From NCBI RefSeq assembly GCF_005502935.1, contig NZ_SCMP01000015.1, positions 48,003 through 112,002 of the forward strand: a stretch of 64,000 nt of DNA, written 5' to 3'. Position numbers and translations under genes: made by a program. Below, piece by piece: positions 51,792 to 63,931 of the stretch. Below the pieces are notes generated by a model, which had not been told where the DNA came from, did not search any database, and saw only the letters and a list, made by a program, of their open reading frames with translations. Within the stretch, counting starts at the first letter, position 1; the number at the start of each line of letters is the position of its first letter. The stretch is from Pseudomonas sp. 2FG (lineage in GTDB: Bacteria; Pseudomonadota; Gammaproteobacteria; Pseudomonadales; Pseudomonadaceae).

Positions 51792-51811
51792 GCCCAGCGA
51801 TTGCGCCCGGT

Positions 51812-52459
51812 TCAGATCCGATAGGTGCTTGTGGTCATGACCTTGGACAGCAGGCTCATGCCGAACTTGAGCGGCGCCGGGAAACGGAAGCCGCCGGCCT
51901 CGAGTGCGCTGGCGGCATGTTGCGCTTCATCGCTGCGCATCTGTTCGAGAATGGCGCGGGACTTGTCATCCTCGATCGGCAACTGGGTCAGATGTTCGTC
52001 CAGGTGTTTGCACACCTGATCTTCAGTCGCGGCGACAAAGCCCAGGCTGAGCTTGTCGCTGACCAGCCCGGCCACAGCGCCGAGGCCGAAGGACAGGCCG
52101 TAGAACAGCGGATTGAGCAGGCTCGGGTGGCTGCCCAGCTGGCGGATACGCTGTTCGCACCAGGCCAGGTGATCCACTTCTTCATCGGCGGCATGCTCCA
52201 TGGCGGCGCGCACGTGCGGCAGCTTGGCGGTCAGCGCCTGGCCTTGATAGAGCGCCTGGGCACAGACCTCACCGGTATGGTTGATGCGCATCAGCCCGGC
52301 GACATGCCGAGCGTCTTCGGCACTCAGCTCGGCTTCGGGCTGCACCAAAGCCGGTGACGGACGGTAGGGCTGGCCGCTGAAGGGCAGCAGCGTGCGCAGC
52401 GCCGCATCGGCTTGCAGCAACAGGCGATCGACGGCAGAGTAGTGGCGTTCGGTAGCCAT
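51812..52459 (-). CDS. coq7: Ubiquinone-biosynthesis hydroxylase Coq7 (UbiF-replacing)
   Basis: 215 residues. The ferritin-like di-iron motifs are [18 protein letters not shown] near 60, [18 protein letters not shown] near 95 and the C-terminal [16 protein letters not shown]. It hydroxylates demethoxyubiquinol in the last part of ubiquinone synthesis. Convergent with speD. Confidence 0.95.
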   Translation of the reverse strand: MATERHYSAVDRLLLQADAALRTLLPFSGQPYRPSPALVQPEAELSAEDARHVAGLMRINHTGEVCAQALYQGQALTAKLPHVRAAMEHAADEEVDHLAWCEQRIRQLGSHPSLLNPLFYGLSFGLGAVAGLVSDKLSLGFVAATEDQVCKHLDEHLTQLPIEDDKSRAILEQMRSDEAQHAASALEAGGFRFPAPLKFGMSLLSKVMTTSTYRI

Positions 52460-52559
52460 AAAGGCGCCTCCGGAAAAATCTACGCGGGCAGTTTACTCCA
52501 ATCCCCTGAAGCGGTCGCGACCGGGGTGTAGCCCTTATGCGGTGGCTGCTTGAGGTCGC

Positions 52560-52585
52560 GCCGGCCTTATTAAGCGAAGGCCGGC
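52560..52585. terminator. Hairpin downstream of the HIT gene
   Basis: GCCGGCCTT (52560-52568) pairs exactly with AAGGCCGGC (52577-52585) and lies 44 bases past the HIT stop on the reverse strand. The U content is weak. Confidence 0.45.
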
Positions 52586-52628
52586 AGCGATAGCAGCGTC
52601 GTCAGTGCGAGGGTTGAAAGTCGCCGCA

Positions 52629-52967
52629 TCAGCCCGGCGGCCAATGCATCTGCCGCTGACCGAGCACGTGCATGTGAATGTGGTAAACGGTTTGCCCGCC
52701 TTGCGCGTTGCAGTTCATCACCACCCGGAAGCCGGCGTCGCAGCCCAGCTCCTTGGCCAGGCGCTGGGCGGTGAAGAGCATATGCCCGGCCAGAGCTTTA
52801 TCGTCTTCGCCCAGGTCGTTGAGGGTGGCGATATGGCGTTTCGGGACCACCAGGAAATGCACGGGGGCCTGCGGGCCGATATCGTGGAAGGCGAACACCT
52901 GGTCGTCTTCATAAAGCTTGCGCGCGGGAATATCCCCGGCGACGATCTTGCAGAACAGACAGTCCAC
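52629..52967 (-). CDS. HIT-family nucleotide-binding protein (HinT-like)
   Basis: 112 residues, GTG start with GGAGA upstream. CLFCKIVAGDIPARKLYEDD at the N-terminus and the histidine triad HIHMHVLG near 95 place it in the HinT branch, purine phosphoramidate hydrolases. The two N-terminal cysteines could bind zinc. Confidence 0.92.
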   Translation of the reverse strand: MDCLFCKIVAGDIPARKLYEDDQVFAFHDIGPQAPVHFLVVPKRHIATLNDLGEDDKALAGHMLFTAQRLAKELGCDAGFRVVMNCNAQGGQTVYHIHMHVLGQRQMHWPPG

Positions 52968-53058
52968 GGACAGCTCTCCGGCTTGCGATAAGAAGCCCCG
53001 AGTTTAACGGTGCGCGGTAAGCCCGGCCAGCCTCGGCCGGTATTCACAAGGAGTGGGT

Positions 53059-54540
53059 GTGAAAAACGATATTCATGATCTGGGCTTGGTGCTCGACTCC
53101 AAGGTCAAGCTGGTGGTGATCGAGTCCTGGGATGAGCCGCGGGTGCTGGAGACGCTCACCAGTCTGGCGGTCAAACGCGGTCTCGGCCTGTATACCTGGG
53201 CGGTGACCGAGGGCCTGCAGCGCCTGGGCTTCGGTGCCGAGCAGCAGGGCGAACAGCCGACCAGCGAGCCGGAAGCGGCGCTCAAGCTGATCAAGCACGA
53301 CCCGCAGCCGAACCTCTATGTGCTCTGCGACCTGCATCCGTTTCTCGCGGATAACCCCAAGCTGGTGCGCCTGCTCAAGGAAATCGCCATGGTCGAGGCG
53401 CCGCACAAGCCAACCCTGGTGCTGGTCTCCCATGCGCTGAAATTGCCGGCGGAAGTACAGCGCTATGCCGCGCGGTTCAGCCTGGCATTGCCGGCGGAAG
53501 ATGAGTTGCTGGCAATTGTGCGCGAGGAGGCGACGCGTTGGAGCGAGCGTAATCGCGGTGCGCGGGTGCGCACCGACAACCGCACCCTGTTGCAGGTGGT
53601 GAAAAACCTGCGCGGCATGAGCCACGCAGAGGCACGGGCCCTGGCGCGGGGGGTGATTTGCGACGATGGCGCGATCACCCAGGAGGATTTGCCGGAGTTG
53701 AACAAGACCAAGTTCCAGTTGCTCGATCTGGAGGGTGTGCTCAGTTTCGAGTACGACACCGCGCGCTTCGCCGAGGTCGGCGGGCTGAGCAACCTCAAGC
53801 GCTGGCTGGCCGAGCGGCAAGGCATCTTCCTCGAAGGCAAAGGCGCCGATCTGCCCAAAGGCATGCTGTTGGTGGGGGTGCAGGGCGGCGGTAAAAGTCT
53901 GGCGGCGAAAGCGGTGGCCGGGCTGTGGGGCTTGCCATTGCTGCGCTTGGATTTCGCCTGTCTGTACAACAAGTTCTTTGGCGAGACCGAGCGCAATCTG
54001 CGCGAAGCCCTCAAGCTGGCCGAGCAGATGGCGCCTTGCGTGTTGTGGATGGACGAAGTGGAGAAGGGCCTGGCCAGCGGCGAGCAGGATGGCGGCGTCA
54101 GTCAACGGGTGCTCGGCACGCTGTTGACCTGGATGGCCGAGCGCAAGGCGCCGGTGTTTATGGTGGCGACCGCGAATGCCATCGACCGGCTGCCGCCGGA
54201 GCTGGTGCGTAAGGGGCGTTTCGATGAGCTGTTCTTCGTCGATTTGCCGGATGCGACGGTGCGGGCGGAGATCTTCCGCATCCATCTGACGCGCCGTGAG
54301 TTGGAGCCGGCGGGCTTCGATCTGGCGCAACTGGCCGCAGCCAGCGACGGTTTCTCCGGGGCGGAAATCGAGCAGGTGGTGGTCAGTGCCCTGTATGCCG
54401 GGCAAGCCCAGCAGCAAACGGTGGATCAGAGTTTGCTGCTGCAGAACATCAAGAGCACCGCGCCGCTGTCGGTGGTGATGGCGGAGGATCTGGCGCAGCT
54501 ACGGGCGTGGGCGAGTGGACGGACAGTGCCTGCTGGCTAA
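53059..54540 (+). CDS. AAA-family ATPase, Ycf46-like
   Basis: 493 residues from GTG 53059, five bases after AAGGAG; an earlier GTG at 53053 overlaps that site. The N-terminal 230 residues are a poorly characterised regulatory part. The AAA module then follows: Walker A GVQGGGKSLAAKAV near 272, Walker B VLWMDEVEKGLASGEQDGG near 327, sensor FMVATANAIDRLPPELVRKGRFDE, and an AAA lid. It resembles Ycf46 proteins of cyanobacteria and plastids. Function in Pseudomonas is unknown. Confidence 0.85.
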   Translation: MKNDIHDLGLVLDSKVKLVVIESWDEPRVLETLTSLAVKRGLGLYTWAVTEGLQRLGFGAEQQGEQPTSEPEAALKLIKHDPQPNLYVLCDLHPFLADNPKLVRLLKEIAMVEAPHKPTLVLVSHALKLPAEVQRYAARFSLALPAEDELLAIVREEATRWSERNRGARVRTDNRTLLQVVKNLRGMSHAEARALARGVICDDGAITQEDLPELNKTKFQLLDLEGVLSFEYDTARFAEVGGLSNLKRWLAERQGIFLEGKGADLPKGMLLVGVQGGGKSLAAKAVAGLWGLPLLRLDFACLYNKFFGETERNLREALKLAEQMAPCVLWMDEVEKGLASGEQDGGVSQRVLGTLLTWMAERKAPVFMVATANAIDRLPPELVRKGRFDELFFVDLPDATVRAEIFRIHLTRRELEPAGFDLAQLAAASDGFSGAEIEQVVVSALYAGQAQQQTVDQSLLLQNIKSTAPLSVVMAEDLAQLRAWASGRTVPAG

Positions 54541-54570
54541 AGAGCCAGACGCCGGTTGGTGGGGCTGGGC

Positions 54571-55359
54571 TCAGCGCCCGGCGAAGGCTTTGTTGATCGC
54601 GGCCACGAGTTTTCGCACCAACCAGCGCGGCGCCAGGCGTGGGCTGAGCGCCAGCAATCGGTTGCGCCAACCGGGAATGATGATCGCGCGGTTTTTCTCC
54701 AGCGCCTTGACGGTGAGCAGTGCGAGCTCTTCGGCGCCCATCATCAGTTTGCTGCCCTCAAGCCTGCTGACATCCATCTGCGCGCCGCGGAAGAAGGCGG
54801 TGCGGGTGGGGCCCGGGCAGAGTACCGAGACCTTGATGCCGCGACTCTTCAACTCTTCCCGCAAGCCTTCGGAGAAGTGCAGTACATAGGCCTTGCTGGC
54901 GTAGTAGTTGCTCATCCAGGCGCCGGGCTGGAAGCCGGCGACCGACGCAACGTTGAGGATCTGTCCGCCGCCCTGCAGCGCCATGGCATTGCCCAGGGCA
55001 TGGCAGAGGCGGCTCAGGGCCAGGATGTTTACCTCGATCAACTGCCGTTCACGACCCCAATCCTGTTCCAGGAAGGGGCCGGACGTGCCGAGGCCGGCAT
55101 TGTTCACCAGCAAGTCGATCTGCCGCTCGCCCTGTTCCAGTTCATGCAGCAGGCCGGAGAGCTGCAGCGGTTCGCCCAGATCGCACACGCGGAATAACAC
55201 CTCGACGCCAAACCGCTGAGTCAGCTCGCAGGCAATGCTTTCCAGGGCGTCGCGCTGCCGGGCCACCAGAATCAAACTGCGGCCGCGCCGGGCCAGCGCT
55301 TCGGCCAGGGCCAGGCCGATGCCGCTGGAGGCGCCGGTAATCAGGGCGTAACGGGGCAT
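54571..55359 (-). CDS. Short-chain dehydrogenase/reductase
   Basis: 262 residues. The cofactor loop TGASSGIGLALAEAL is at 8-22. NNAGLGTSG and the catalytic YYASKAY (Tyr/Lys near 152-157) are intact, with upstream Ser in NVASVAGF. It is an NAD(P)-dependent oxidoreductase of unknown substrate; the C-terminal basic segment (RLAPRWLVRKLVAAINKAF) is typical of membrane-associated SDRs acting on lipids. Confidence 0.88.
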   Translation of the reverse strand: MPRYALITGASSGIGLALAEALARRGRSLILVARQRDALESIACELTQRFGVEVLFRVCDLGEPLQLSGLLHELEQGERQIDLLVNNAGLGTSGPFLEQDWGRERQLIEVNILALSRLCHALGNAMALQGGGQILNVASVAGFQPGAWMSNYYASKAYVLHFSEGLREELKSRGIKVSVLCPGPTRTAFFRGAQMDVSRLEGSKLMMGAEELALLTVKALEKNRAIIIPGWRNRLLALSPRLAPRWLVRKLVAAINKAFAGR

Positions 55360-55424
55360 GCATGCTTCTCCGGTGCAGGGGCGGTGTAGACCGTGCCGCC
55401 CCCAAAAGGTTGCCGAGGCGGCAT

Positions 55425-56447
55425 CTATTCCGTGGCGGGCACCACTTGCTCCGCCGGCGGCGCGGACAGTGCGGCGCTGGTGGCGCGGGTGACATAGTCC
55501 TGGTAGGCCGGAATGGCGATGGCGGCGAGGATGCCGAGGATCGGCACGAGGATGACCGTGCAGGCGAGGAGAGTGACTGCCCGGCTGTTGGGCGGCGGTG
55601 GCGGGCCGAAGCGATTGGCGTCGTTGCTGCCGGGGACAAGCAACATCAACAGGGAGAAGACACTGCCGACCACGGGGATCAGGTTGAGCAGCAGCAGCCA
55701 GCCGGACCAGCCGATATCGTGTAGCCGCTGCACGCCGATGAAGACGCTGATGACCACCAGGGTGATCACCGCGATTACCGCCAGCAGGCCGCCGAGCAGG
55801 TCCGAGAGCGCCATGCCCGCCATCACGATGCCGAATACCGGTATGGCGATCAGCATCATCGCCATGCCCCAGCCGAGGTAGCGTAGGCGGCCGATCCGGC
55901 CATCGGTAGTGAAGACATTGAGTTCGCCGAACTCCGGCAACACCTCACCCACCTGGGCTTGCGGCGTGGCGTACGGTGAAGGGGCGGCAGCGCTGGCGGC
56001 CGGGACGGTTGGGTTGGTCGGTGCCGTGGCGGTTTCGGCCAGTTGCGCCTGGCGGGCGAGGTATTTCTCGATGACGATACCGCAGGCCGCGCAGTCAACG
56101 GACTTGAGCTGCTCGTGGCCGCACTTGGGGCAGGTCATATTGTTGCTGCTCGGCGCGCTTTCCGGCTCGCTGGTGCGGTGGTCATCGGTTTCCACCAGGC
56201 TCAGGCTGGCGGCAAGATCGGGTTCCTTACGCACTTTTGCCCCGGCACTCTGCAGTGCGGCCAGATACTTATCCGCCTCGCTCGCCGTCAGATCGCGCTT
56301 GAGCGCCACGGCGCTGCCAGAAAATAGCCCGTCAATCTTGGCACGGTCGCTCTTGAACAGGCGGGCGAGGTTGTCTTTGACGGCGTCGAGTGTCACCGCG
56401 GGCATGAGTTCGCCAGTGAAGACGATCTTGAATCGAGCATCGGTCAT
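55425..56447 (-). CDS. DUF805 membrane protein with zinc ribbon and pilin-like C-terminal helix
   Basis: 340 residues from ATG 56447 (MTDARFKIVFTGELMPAVTL); a longer reading frame adds 23 residues without support. Residues 1-80 form an N-terminal domain with an alternating hydrophobic pattern. Next is a four-cysteine zinc-ribbon (CPKCGHEQLKSVDCAACGI, near 104-122). A Pro/Ala linker leads to a DUF805 membrane domain (IGRLRYLGWGMAM, then RLHDIGWSGWLLLLNLIP). The last 40 residues contain ILGILAAIAIPAYQDYVTRA, which is nearly the conserved N-terminal helix of type IV pilins placed at the C-terminus. No role is known. Confidence 0.75.
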   Translation of the reverse strand: MTDARFKIVFTGELMPAVTLDAVKDNLARLFKSDRAKIDGLFSGSAVALKRDLTASEADKYLAALQSAGAKVRKEPDLAASLSLVETDDHRTSEPESAPSSNNMTCPKCGHEQLKSVDCAACGIVIEKYLARQAQLAETATAPTNPTVPAASAAAPSPYATPQAQVGEVLPEFGELNVFTTDGRIGRLRYLGWGMAMMLIAIPVFGIVMAGMALSDLLGGLLAVIAVITLVVISVFIGVQRLHDIGWSGWLLLLNLIPVVGSVFSLLMLLVPGSNDANRFGPPPPPNSRAVTLLACTVILVPILGILAAIAIPAYQDYVTRATSAALSAPPAEQVVPATE

Positions 56448-56546
56448 GCGGGCTTCCTTGTCGGCGAGAGAGAGAAGGTCGGGCACAGCGTAATAGGCGC
56501 GCAGGCCACGAGACAAGCGGCCTGCGGTAGAAAATCAACCGATGCT

Positions 56547-56657
56547 TTAGCCAAGGCTCTGCGGCAACCAGCGACCGACCAGCCGTTTATGGCGCAATAG
56601 ACGCAGTTCGCTGAAGTCGTCGAGCAAGCCTTCCGCCAGTTGCGGGCGGAGAAACAC
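56547..56657 (-). CDS. Possible small protein of 36 residues
   Basis: A GTG-started reverse frame encodes FLRPQLAEGLLDDFSEL, then RLLRHKRLVGRWLPQSLG and a stop. Codon usage and hydrophobic-charged alternation look gene-like. However, an in-frame TAG lies just upstream and there is no clear ribosome site. It may instead be the relic of a longer gene lost between the DUF805 gene and the flavin oxidoreductase. Confidence 0.3.
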   Translation of the reverse strand: MFLRPQLAEGLLDDFSELRLLRHKRLVGRWLPQSLG

Positions 56658-56704
56658 CCGGCAGCGGGCACCCTATAAACAGTAGGCGCGCCGGCGGCGT
56701 CGGC

Positions 56705-57667
56705 TTATCGCGGCCAGCGCTGGCCGAGCTGAATGGAGCGGGCCTGGGCGGCGCGGTATTCGGCATCGAGACGGCTCACCAGCGCCTCCACTGTGGGTAA
56801 GTCGCGGATATTGCCGACCCCTTGCCCGGCCGACCATACGGTTTTCCAGGCCTTGGCCTCGTCGCTGATCGGCTTGAGTTTCTCGCCGTAGTTGACCTCG
56901 CCCTTGTCCTGCAGGCGCGTCAGATCGAAACCGGCCTGTTCCAGGCTCTGGCGCATGAAGCTGGCCGGTACCCCGGATACGGCCGGGGTATGCACGATAT
57001 CGGCGGCTCTGGCGTCGAGGATCATCTGCTTGTAGGCCAGTGACGCGTCATTTTCCTGGGTGGCGATAAAGCGAGTGCCGAGGTAGGCCAGGTCGGCGCC
57101 GAGCAACTGGGCGGCGAGGATTTCATGGCCGTGATTCAGGCAGCCGGCCAGCAGCAGGGTCTTGTCGAAGAATTGGCGGATCTCGGCGATCAGCGCGAAC
57201 GGGCTCCAGGTGCCGGCATGTCCACCGGCGCCGGCAGCCACCGCGATCAAACCGTCGACCCCGGCCTCGGCCGCCTTCTCGGCATGTCGACGGGTGGTGA
57301 CGTCATGGAAGACCAGGCCGCCGTAGCTGTGCACGGCATCCACGACCTCCTTCACCGCGCCGAGGCTGGTGATCACGATTGGTACTTGGTGTTCGACGCA
57401 GATGGCCAGGTCGGCCTGTAGGCGCGGGTTGCTCTGATGGACGATCAGGTTGACCGCATAGGGCGCAGACTCCGCCTGCAGTCCGGCTTCGATCTCTTCC
57501 AGCCAGGCCTCGAAGCCGCTGCTCTCACGCTGGTTCAGCGCCGGAAAGCTGCCGACTATGCCGGTTTGGCAACAGGCGAGTACCAGCTGCGGGTTGGAGA
57601 CCAGAAACATCGGCGCGGCGACCACTGGTAAACGTAGGCGTTGGTCGAGCAGGGCGGGCAGGGACAT
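56705..57667 (-). CDS. Nitronate monooxygenase-family flavin oxidoreductase
   Basis: 320 residues. LPVVAAPMFLVSNPQLVLACCQTG at the start, the FMN-phosphate motif AAGAGGHAGTWSPF near 144, and LAGCLNHGHEILAAQLLGADLAYLGTRF match the 2-nitropropane dioxygenase/enoyl reductase-like TIM-barrel family. It oxidises alkyl nitronates or related toxins; exact substrate not known. Confidence 0.88.
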   Translation of the reverse strand: MSLPALLDQRLRLPVVAAPMFLVSNPQLVLACCQTGIVGSFPALNQRESSGFEAWLEEIEAGLQAESAPYAVNLIVHQSNPRLQADLAICVEHQVPIVITSLGAVKEVVDAVHSYGGLVFHDVTTRRHAEKAAEAGVDGLIAVAAGAGGHAGTWSPFALIAEIRQFFDKTLLLAGCLNHGHEILAAQLLGADLAYLGTRFIATQENDASLAYKQMILDARAADIVHTPAVSGVPASFMRQSLEQAGFDLTRLQDKGEVNYGEKLKPISDEAKAWKTVWSAGQGVGNIRDLPTVEALVSRLDAEYRAAQARSIQLGQRWPR

Positions 57668-57701
57668 GGTATTACCTCATGCATTTATTAGGTCGGCAGG
57701 C

Positions 57702-58127
57702 TCAGAACGGCCGCACTATCACCAGAATCACGATGGCGAGCAGCAACAGCACCGGTGCTTCGTTGAACCAGCGATAGAACACATGGCTGCGATTTTGCTC
57801 GCCCCGCGCGAAGCGTTTGAGCATGGCGCCGCAGACGTGGTGATAGCCGATCAGCAACAGCACCAGAGTCAGCTTGGCATGCAGCCAGCCCTGGCTCAGC
57901 AAACTCGGGTTGAGCAGCAGCAGCCAGATGCCGAAGACCACCGTGGCGAGCATCGACGGCAGCATGATGCCGCGGTAGAGCTTGCGTTCCATCACGCAGA
58001 AACGCTCGCGGCTGGTGCTGTCCTCGCTCATGGCGTGGTAAACGAACAAACGGGGTAAGTAGAACAAACCGGCGAACCAGCAGACCATGGCGATGATGTG
58101 CAGGGCCTTGAGCCATAGGTAGAGCAT
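57702..58127 (-). CDS. hemJ: HemJ-type protoporphyrinogen IX oxidase
   Basis: 141 residues, all membrane-embedded with four helices. LKALHIIAMVCWFAGLFYLPRLFVYH carries the conserved His near 10, and the second conserved part is KLTLVLLLIGYHHVCGAML. HemJ binds heme and oxidises protoporphyrinogen in bacteria lacking HemG/HemY. It is divergent from argC. Confidence 0.88.
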   Translation of the reverse strand: MLYLWLKALHIIAMVCWFAGLFYLPRLFVYHAMSEDSTSRERFCVMERKLYRGIMLPSMLATVVFGIWLLLLNPSLLSQGWLHAKLTLVLLLIGYHHVCGAMLKRFARGEQNRSHVFYRWFNEAPVLLLLAIVILVIVRPF

Positions 58128-58259
58128 TGCGCGATTCCCAACTGAAAGTGCCCCGATAGTAGTGGCTGTTATGCCCGTACGTCACCATGACGGTTGGCCC
58201 ATGGCCGATGCGGCCTTATCATCGGCAGCTTTCCAGTGGCTTTTTGCAGGGGGCAAGTG

Positions 58260-59294
58260 ATGGTCAAGGTCGGTATCGTCGGCGGCACGGGCTACACCGG
58301 GGTAGAGCTGTTGCGCCTGTTGGCCCAGCATCCGCAGGCTGAGGTGGTGGTGATTACCTCGCGCTCCGAGGCCGGGATGAAGGTCGATGAGATGTACCCG
58401 AACCTGCGCGGCCACTACGATTCGCTGGCCTTCAGTGTGCCGGATACGCAAACCCTGGCCGCTTGCGATGTGGTGTTCTTCGCCACGCCGCATGGCGTCG
58501 CCCATGCGCTGGCCGGCGAGTTGCTGGCCGCCGGCACCAAGGTGATCGACTTGTCCGCCGACTTCCGTCTGCAAGATGCCGAGGAGTGGGCCAAATGGTA
58601 CGGCCAGCCGCACGGCGCGCCAGAGTTGCTGGCGGAAGCGGTCTACGGTCTACCGGAAGTCAATCGTGAGCAGATCAAGCAGGCGCGCTTGATCGCCGTG
58701 CCAGGCTGCTACCCGACCGCGACCCAGTTGGGTTTCCTGCCGTTGCTGGAGGCCGGTCTGGCCGACACCTCGCGGCTGATTGCCGACTGCAAGTCCGGTA
58801 TCAGTGGCGCCGGTCGTGGCGCAAGCGTGGGGTCGCTGTACAGTGAAACGTCTGAGAGCTTCAAGGCTTACGCGGTCAAAGGCCATCGGCACTTGCCAGA
58901 GATCCGTCAGGGGCTGCGTCGCGCCGCCGGTGGTGAGGTCGGTCTGACCTTTGTCCCACACCTGACGCCGATGATCCGTGGCATCCACTCCACGCTGTAT
59001 GCCACGGTGGCCGACAAGGCTGTCGATCTGCAGCAACTCTTCGAGCAGCGCTACGCCAAGGAGCCTTTCGTCGATGTGATGCCGGCCGGTAGCCATCCTG
59101 AGACCCGTAGCGTGCGTGGTGCCAACGTCTGCCGGATTGCGGTGCACCGGCCACAGGGTGGCGATCTGGTGGTGGTGCTGTCGGTGATCGATAACCTGGT
59201 CAAAGGCGCTTCCGGGCAAGCCGTGCAGAACATGAACATCCTCTTTGGCCTGGATGAGCGCCTCGGCCTGTCCCACGCCGCATTGCTGCCTTGA
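58260..59294 (+). CDS. argC: N-acetyl-gamma-glutamyl-phosphate reductase
   Basis: 344 residues from ATG 58260 ([19 protein letters not shown]); the 22 codons upstream in frame are not conserved. The Rossmann loop GGTGYTG, the catalytic cysteine in [13 protein letters not shown] near 149, and GHRHLPEI near 215 are present. It catalyses the third step of arginine synthesis. Confidence 0.96.
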   Translation: MVKVGIVGGTGYTGVELLRLLAQHPQAEVVVITSRSEAGMKVDEMYPNLRGHYDSLAFSVPDTQTLAACDVVFFATPHGVAHALAGELLAAGTKVIDLSADFRLQDAEEWAKWYGQPHGAPELLAEAVYGLPEVNREQIKQARLIAVPGCYPTATQLGFLPLLEAGLADTSRLIADCKSGISGAGRGASVGSLYSETSESFKAYAVKGHRHLPEIRQGLRRAAGGEVGLTFVPHLTPMIRGIHSTLYATVADKAVDLQQLFEQRYAKEPFVDVMPAGSHPETRSVRGANVCRIAVHRPQGGDLVVVLSVIDNLVKGASGQAVQNMNILFGLDERLGLSHAALLP

Positions 59295-59423
59295 TCCCCG
59301 GCGCAGGTCGCGCGAGCGCTTATGGCTAGCGCCACATGGCGGCTGCGGGGCGAGCGTGCGGTCTTTTCAGCGGTTCGACGGGAATCATTGGAATGGCCGG
59401 TCGGCGCTTGAGCCGCACAATAG

Positions 59424-59453
59424 TTGACCGTTTTTCTAGGGGAAGCGGATAAT
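59424..59453 (+). promoter_or_regulatory. Sigma-70-type promoter upstream of erpA
   Basis: TTGACC (59424-59429), 18 bases, then GATAAT (59448-59453). It gives a start about 45 bases before the erpA ATG. Confidence 0.5.
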
Positions 59454-59501
59454 GCAGCGTCCCAACGTACTGTGACGGCTTAAAGCCGGGAGATAGGCAG
59501 C

Positions 59502-59852
59502 ATGAGCGTCGAATCCTTCACACCCACTCCCTTGCAATTCACGCAGGGCGCGGCGAGCAAGGTCAAGAACCTTGTCGATGAAGAAGGCAATCCACGTCTG
59601 AAATTGCGGGTGTTCGTCACGGGCGGTGGTTGCTCGGGTTTCCAGTACGGTTTCACCTTCGATGAAGAAGTGGCCGATGATGACACCATAGTCGAGCGCG
59701 AAGGCGTGAGTTTGGTGGTCGACCCGATGAGCTTCCAATACCTGGCGGGCGCCGAAGTGGACTACCAGGAAGGTCTGGAAGGTTCGCGTTTCGTGATCAA
59801 GAATCCGAATGCGACCACCACCTGCGGCTGCGGGTCATCCTTCTCGATTTAA
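59502..59852 (+). CDS. erpA: Iron-sulfur cluster insertion protein ErpA
   Basis: 116 residues. A-type carrier with three conserved cysteines, in [12 protein letters not shown] near 44 and [12 protein letters not shown] at 105-116. ErpA hands 4Fe-4S clusters to essential targets including isoprenoid enzymes. A terminator follows. Confidence 0.96.
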   Translation: MSVESFTPTPLQFTQGAASKVKNLVDEEGNPRLKLRVFVTGGGCSGFQYGFTFDEEVADDDTIVEREGVSLVVDPMSFQYLAGAEVDYQEGLEGSRFVIKNPNATTTCGCGSSFSI

Positions 59853-59872
59853 GCGCTTGGCTGTACGGCATG

Positions 59873-59895
59873 ACGCCGCGCCTTATGCGCGGCGT
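59873..59895 (+). terminator. Terminator hairpin after erpA
   Basis: ACGCCGCGC (59873-59881) pairs exactly with GCGCGGCGT (59887-59895) and is followed by a T-rich TGTCGTTT stretch, 20 bases past the erpA stop. Confidence 0.7.
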
Positions 59896-59930
59896 TGTCG
59901 TTTCTGCCTGTTGGAAAACGGGCAGGCAAA

Positions 59931-62470
<2,540 letters not shown>

Positions 62471-62682
62471 AGGGTGATTTTGACTTTGAAAAGATGAATA
62501 GAAGAGATGAAGAAAATGATGAATATGAAATAACTGTATAAAATATAACCAAAACCCGCAGGAGGCAAGCTTGGGGGCTTGGCAGTCGTCAGTTGGGGTG
62601 CGACGGTGGGGCAAAACTTGTAATTAGTGCCTGATCTTGTATGGTTGGTTCCCTTTGATTTTTAGGTGGTAACGGGTCTGTT

Positions 62683-63882
62683 ATGAAGTCGGTTGAAGAG
62701 CAGCTGGCGCTGATCAAGCGTGGCGCGGAAGAGGTTTTGGTCGAGTCTGAGCTGATCGAAAAACTAAAGCGCGGCCAGCCGCTTCGCATTAAGGCCGGTT
62801 TCGATCCGACCGCTCCGGATCTGCATCTGGGTCATACCGTGCTTATTAATAAGCTGCGGCAGTTCCAGGAGCTGGGGCATCAGGTGATTTTCCTGATCGG
62901 CGACTTCACCGGCATGATTGGTGATCCGAGCGGTAAAAGCGCCACGCGTCCACCACTGACCCGCGAGCAGGTGCTGGACAACGCGGAGACCTATAAGGCG
63001 CAAGTCTTCAAGATTCTTGACCCGGCCAAGACAGAGGTGGCGTTCAACTCCACCTGGATGGACCAGCTGACGCCTGCGGATTTCATCCGCCTGGCATCGC
63101 AGTACACCGTGGCGCGCATGCTTGAGCGTGATGATTTTAGTAAGCGCTACTCGACCAATCAGTCGATTGCCATCCATGAGTTTCTCTATCCTTTAGTGCA
63201 AGGGTACGACTCGGTCGCCTTGCGTGCAGATGTCGAGCTGGGCGGGACGGATCAGAAGTTCAATCTGCTAATGGGGCGCGAGCTGCAGCGTTCTTATGGT
63301 CAGGATGCTCAGGTCATTCTCACCATGCCGCTGCTCGAGGGCTTGGATGGGGTGAAGAAGATGTCCAAGTCGCTGGGTAACTATGTCGGTATCCAGGAGG
63401 CGCCGGGCGTCATGTACAGCAAGCTGGTCTCTATTCCCGATGCTTTGATGTGGCGTTACTTTGAGCTGCTCAGCTTCCGCGCTATGGCGGAAATTGAGGA
63501 GTTCAAGGCGAGTGTTGAGCGAGGTGCCAACCCGCGAGACATTAAGATCAAGCTGGCTGAAGAGATCGTCGCGCGCTTCCATGGCGAAGAGGCGGCGGCT
63601 GGTGCGCATCGTTCGGCGGGTAACCGGATGAAGGATGGCGAGTTGCCGGAAGATATGCCGGAGGTCGAGTTGGTGTCTGCTGAGGATCTGCCGATTGCGT
63701 CCCTCCTTAATAAGGCGGGCTTGGTGAAGAATGCCGCTGGTGCGCGCGATCTGCTCGGTTCGGGTGGCGTGCGCATAGATGGCGAGGTGGTGGATCGCGC
63801 CTTTACCTTTAAGCGGGGTTCGGTTCACGTCTGCCAGGCCGGCAAGAAGGCTTTTGCACGAGTTACGCTGAAAGCCGAATAA
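62683..63882 (+). CDS. tyrS: Tyrosyl-tRNA synthetase
   Basis: 399 residues. HIGH-type motif DLHLGHTVL near 46, [11 protein letters not shown] near 225, and a C-terminal S4-type RNA-binding domain ([26 protein letters not shown]). It has the length of the TyrRZ-type enzyme. The upstream 212 bases are AT-rich and shared with mepM. Immediately downstream is an rRNA promoter. Confidence 0.96.
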   Translation: MKSVEEQLALIKRGAEEVLVESELIEKLKRGQPLRIKAGFDPTAPDLHLGHTVLINKLRQFQELGHQVIFLIGDFTGMIGDPSGKSATRPPLTREQVLDNAETYKAQVFKILDPAKTEVAFNSTWMDQLTPADFIRLASQYTVARMLERDDFSKRYSTNQSIAIHEFLYPLVQGYDSVALRADVELGGTDQKFNLLMGRELQRSYGQDAQVILTMPLLEGLDGVKKMSKSLGNYVGIQEAPGVMYSKLVSIPDALMWRYFELLSFRAMAEIEEFKASVERGANPRDIKIKLAEEIVARFHGEEAAAGAHRSAGNRMKDGELPEDMPEVELVSAEDLPIASLLNKAGLVKNAAGARDLLGSGGVRIDGEVVDRAFTFKRGSVHVCQAGKKAFARVTLKAE

Positions 63883-63897
63883 AGTGACAATAAGTGC

Positions 63898-63925
63898 TTG
63901 ACGGTTAATTTGCTGGGCCTATAAT
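63898..63925 (+). promoter_or_regulatory. Strong rrn-type promoter
   Basis: TTGACG (63898-63903), 16 bases, then TATAAT (63920-63925), followed by a GC-rich discriminator GCGCACC. Near-consensus boxes plus a GC-rich discriminator are typical of stringently controlled ribosomal RNA promoters, and an rrn operon follows tyrS in P. aeruginosa. It starts 15 bases after the tyrS stop. Confidence 0.85.
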
Positions 63926-63931
63926 GCGCAC

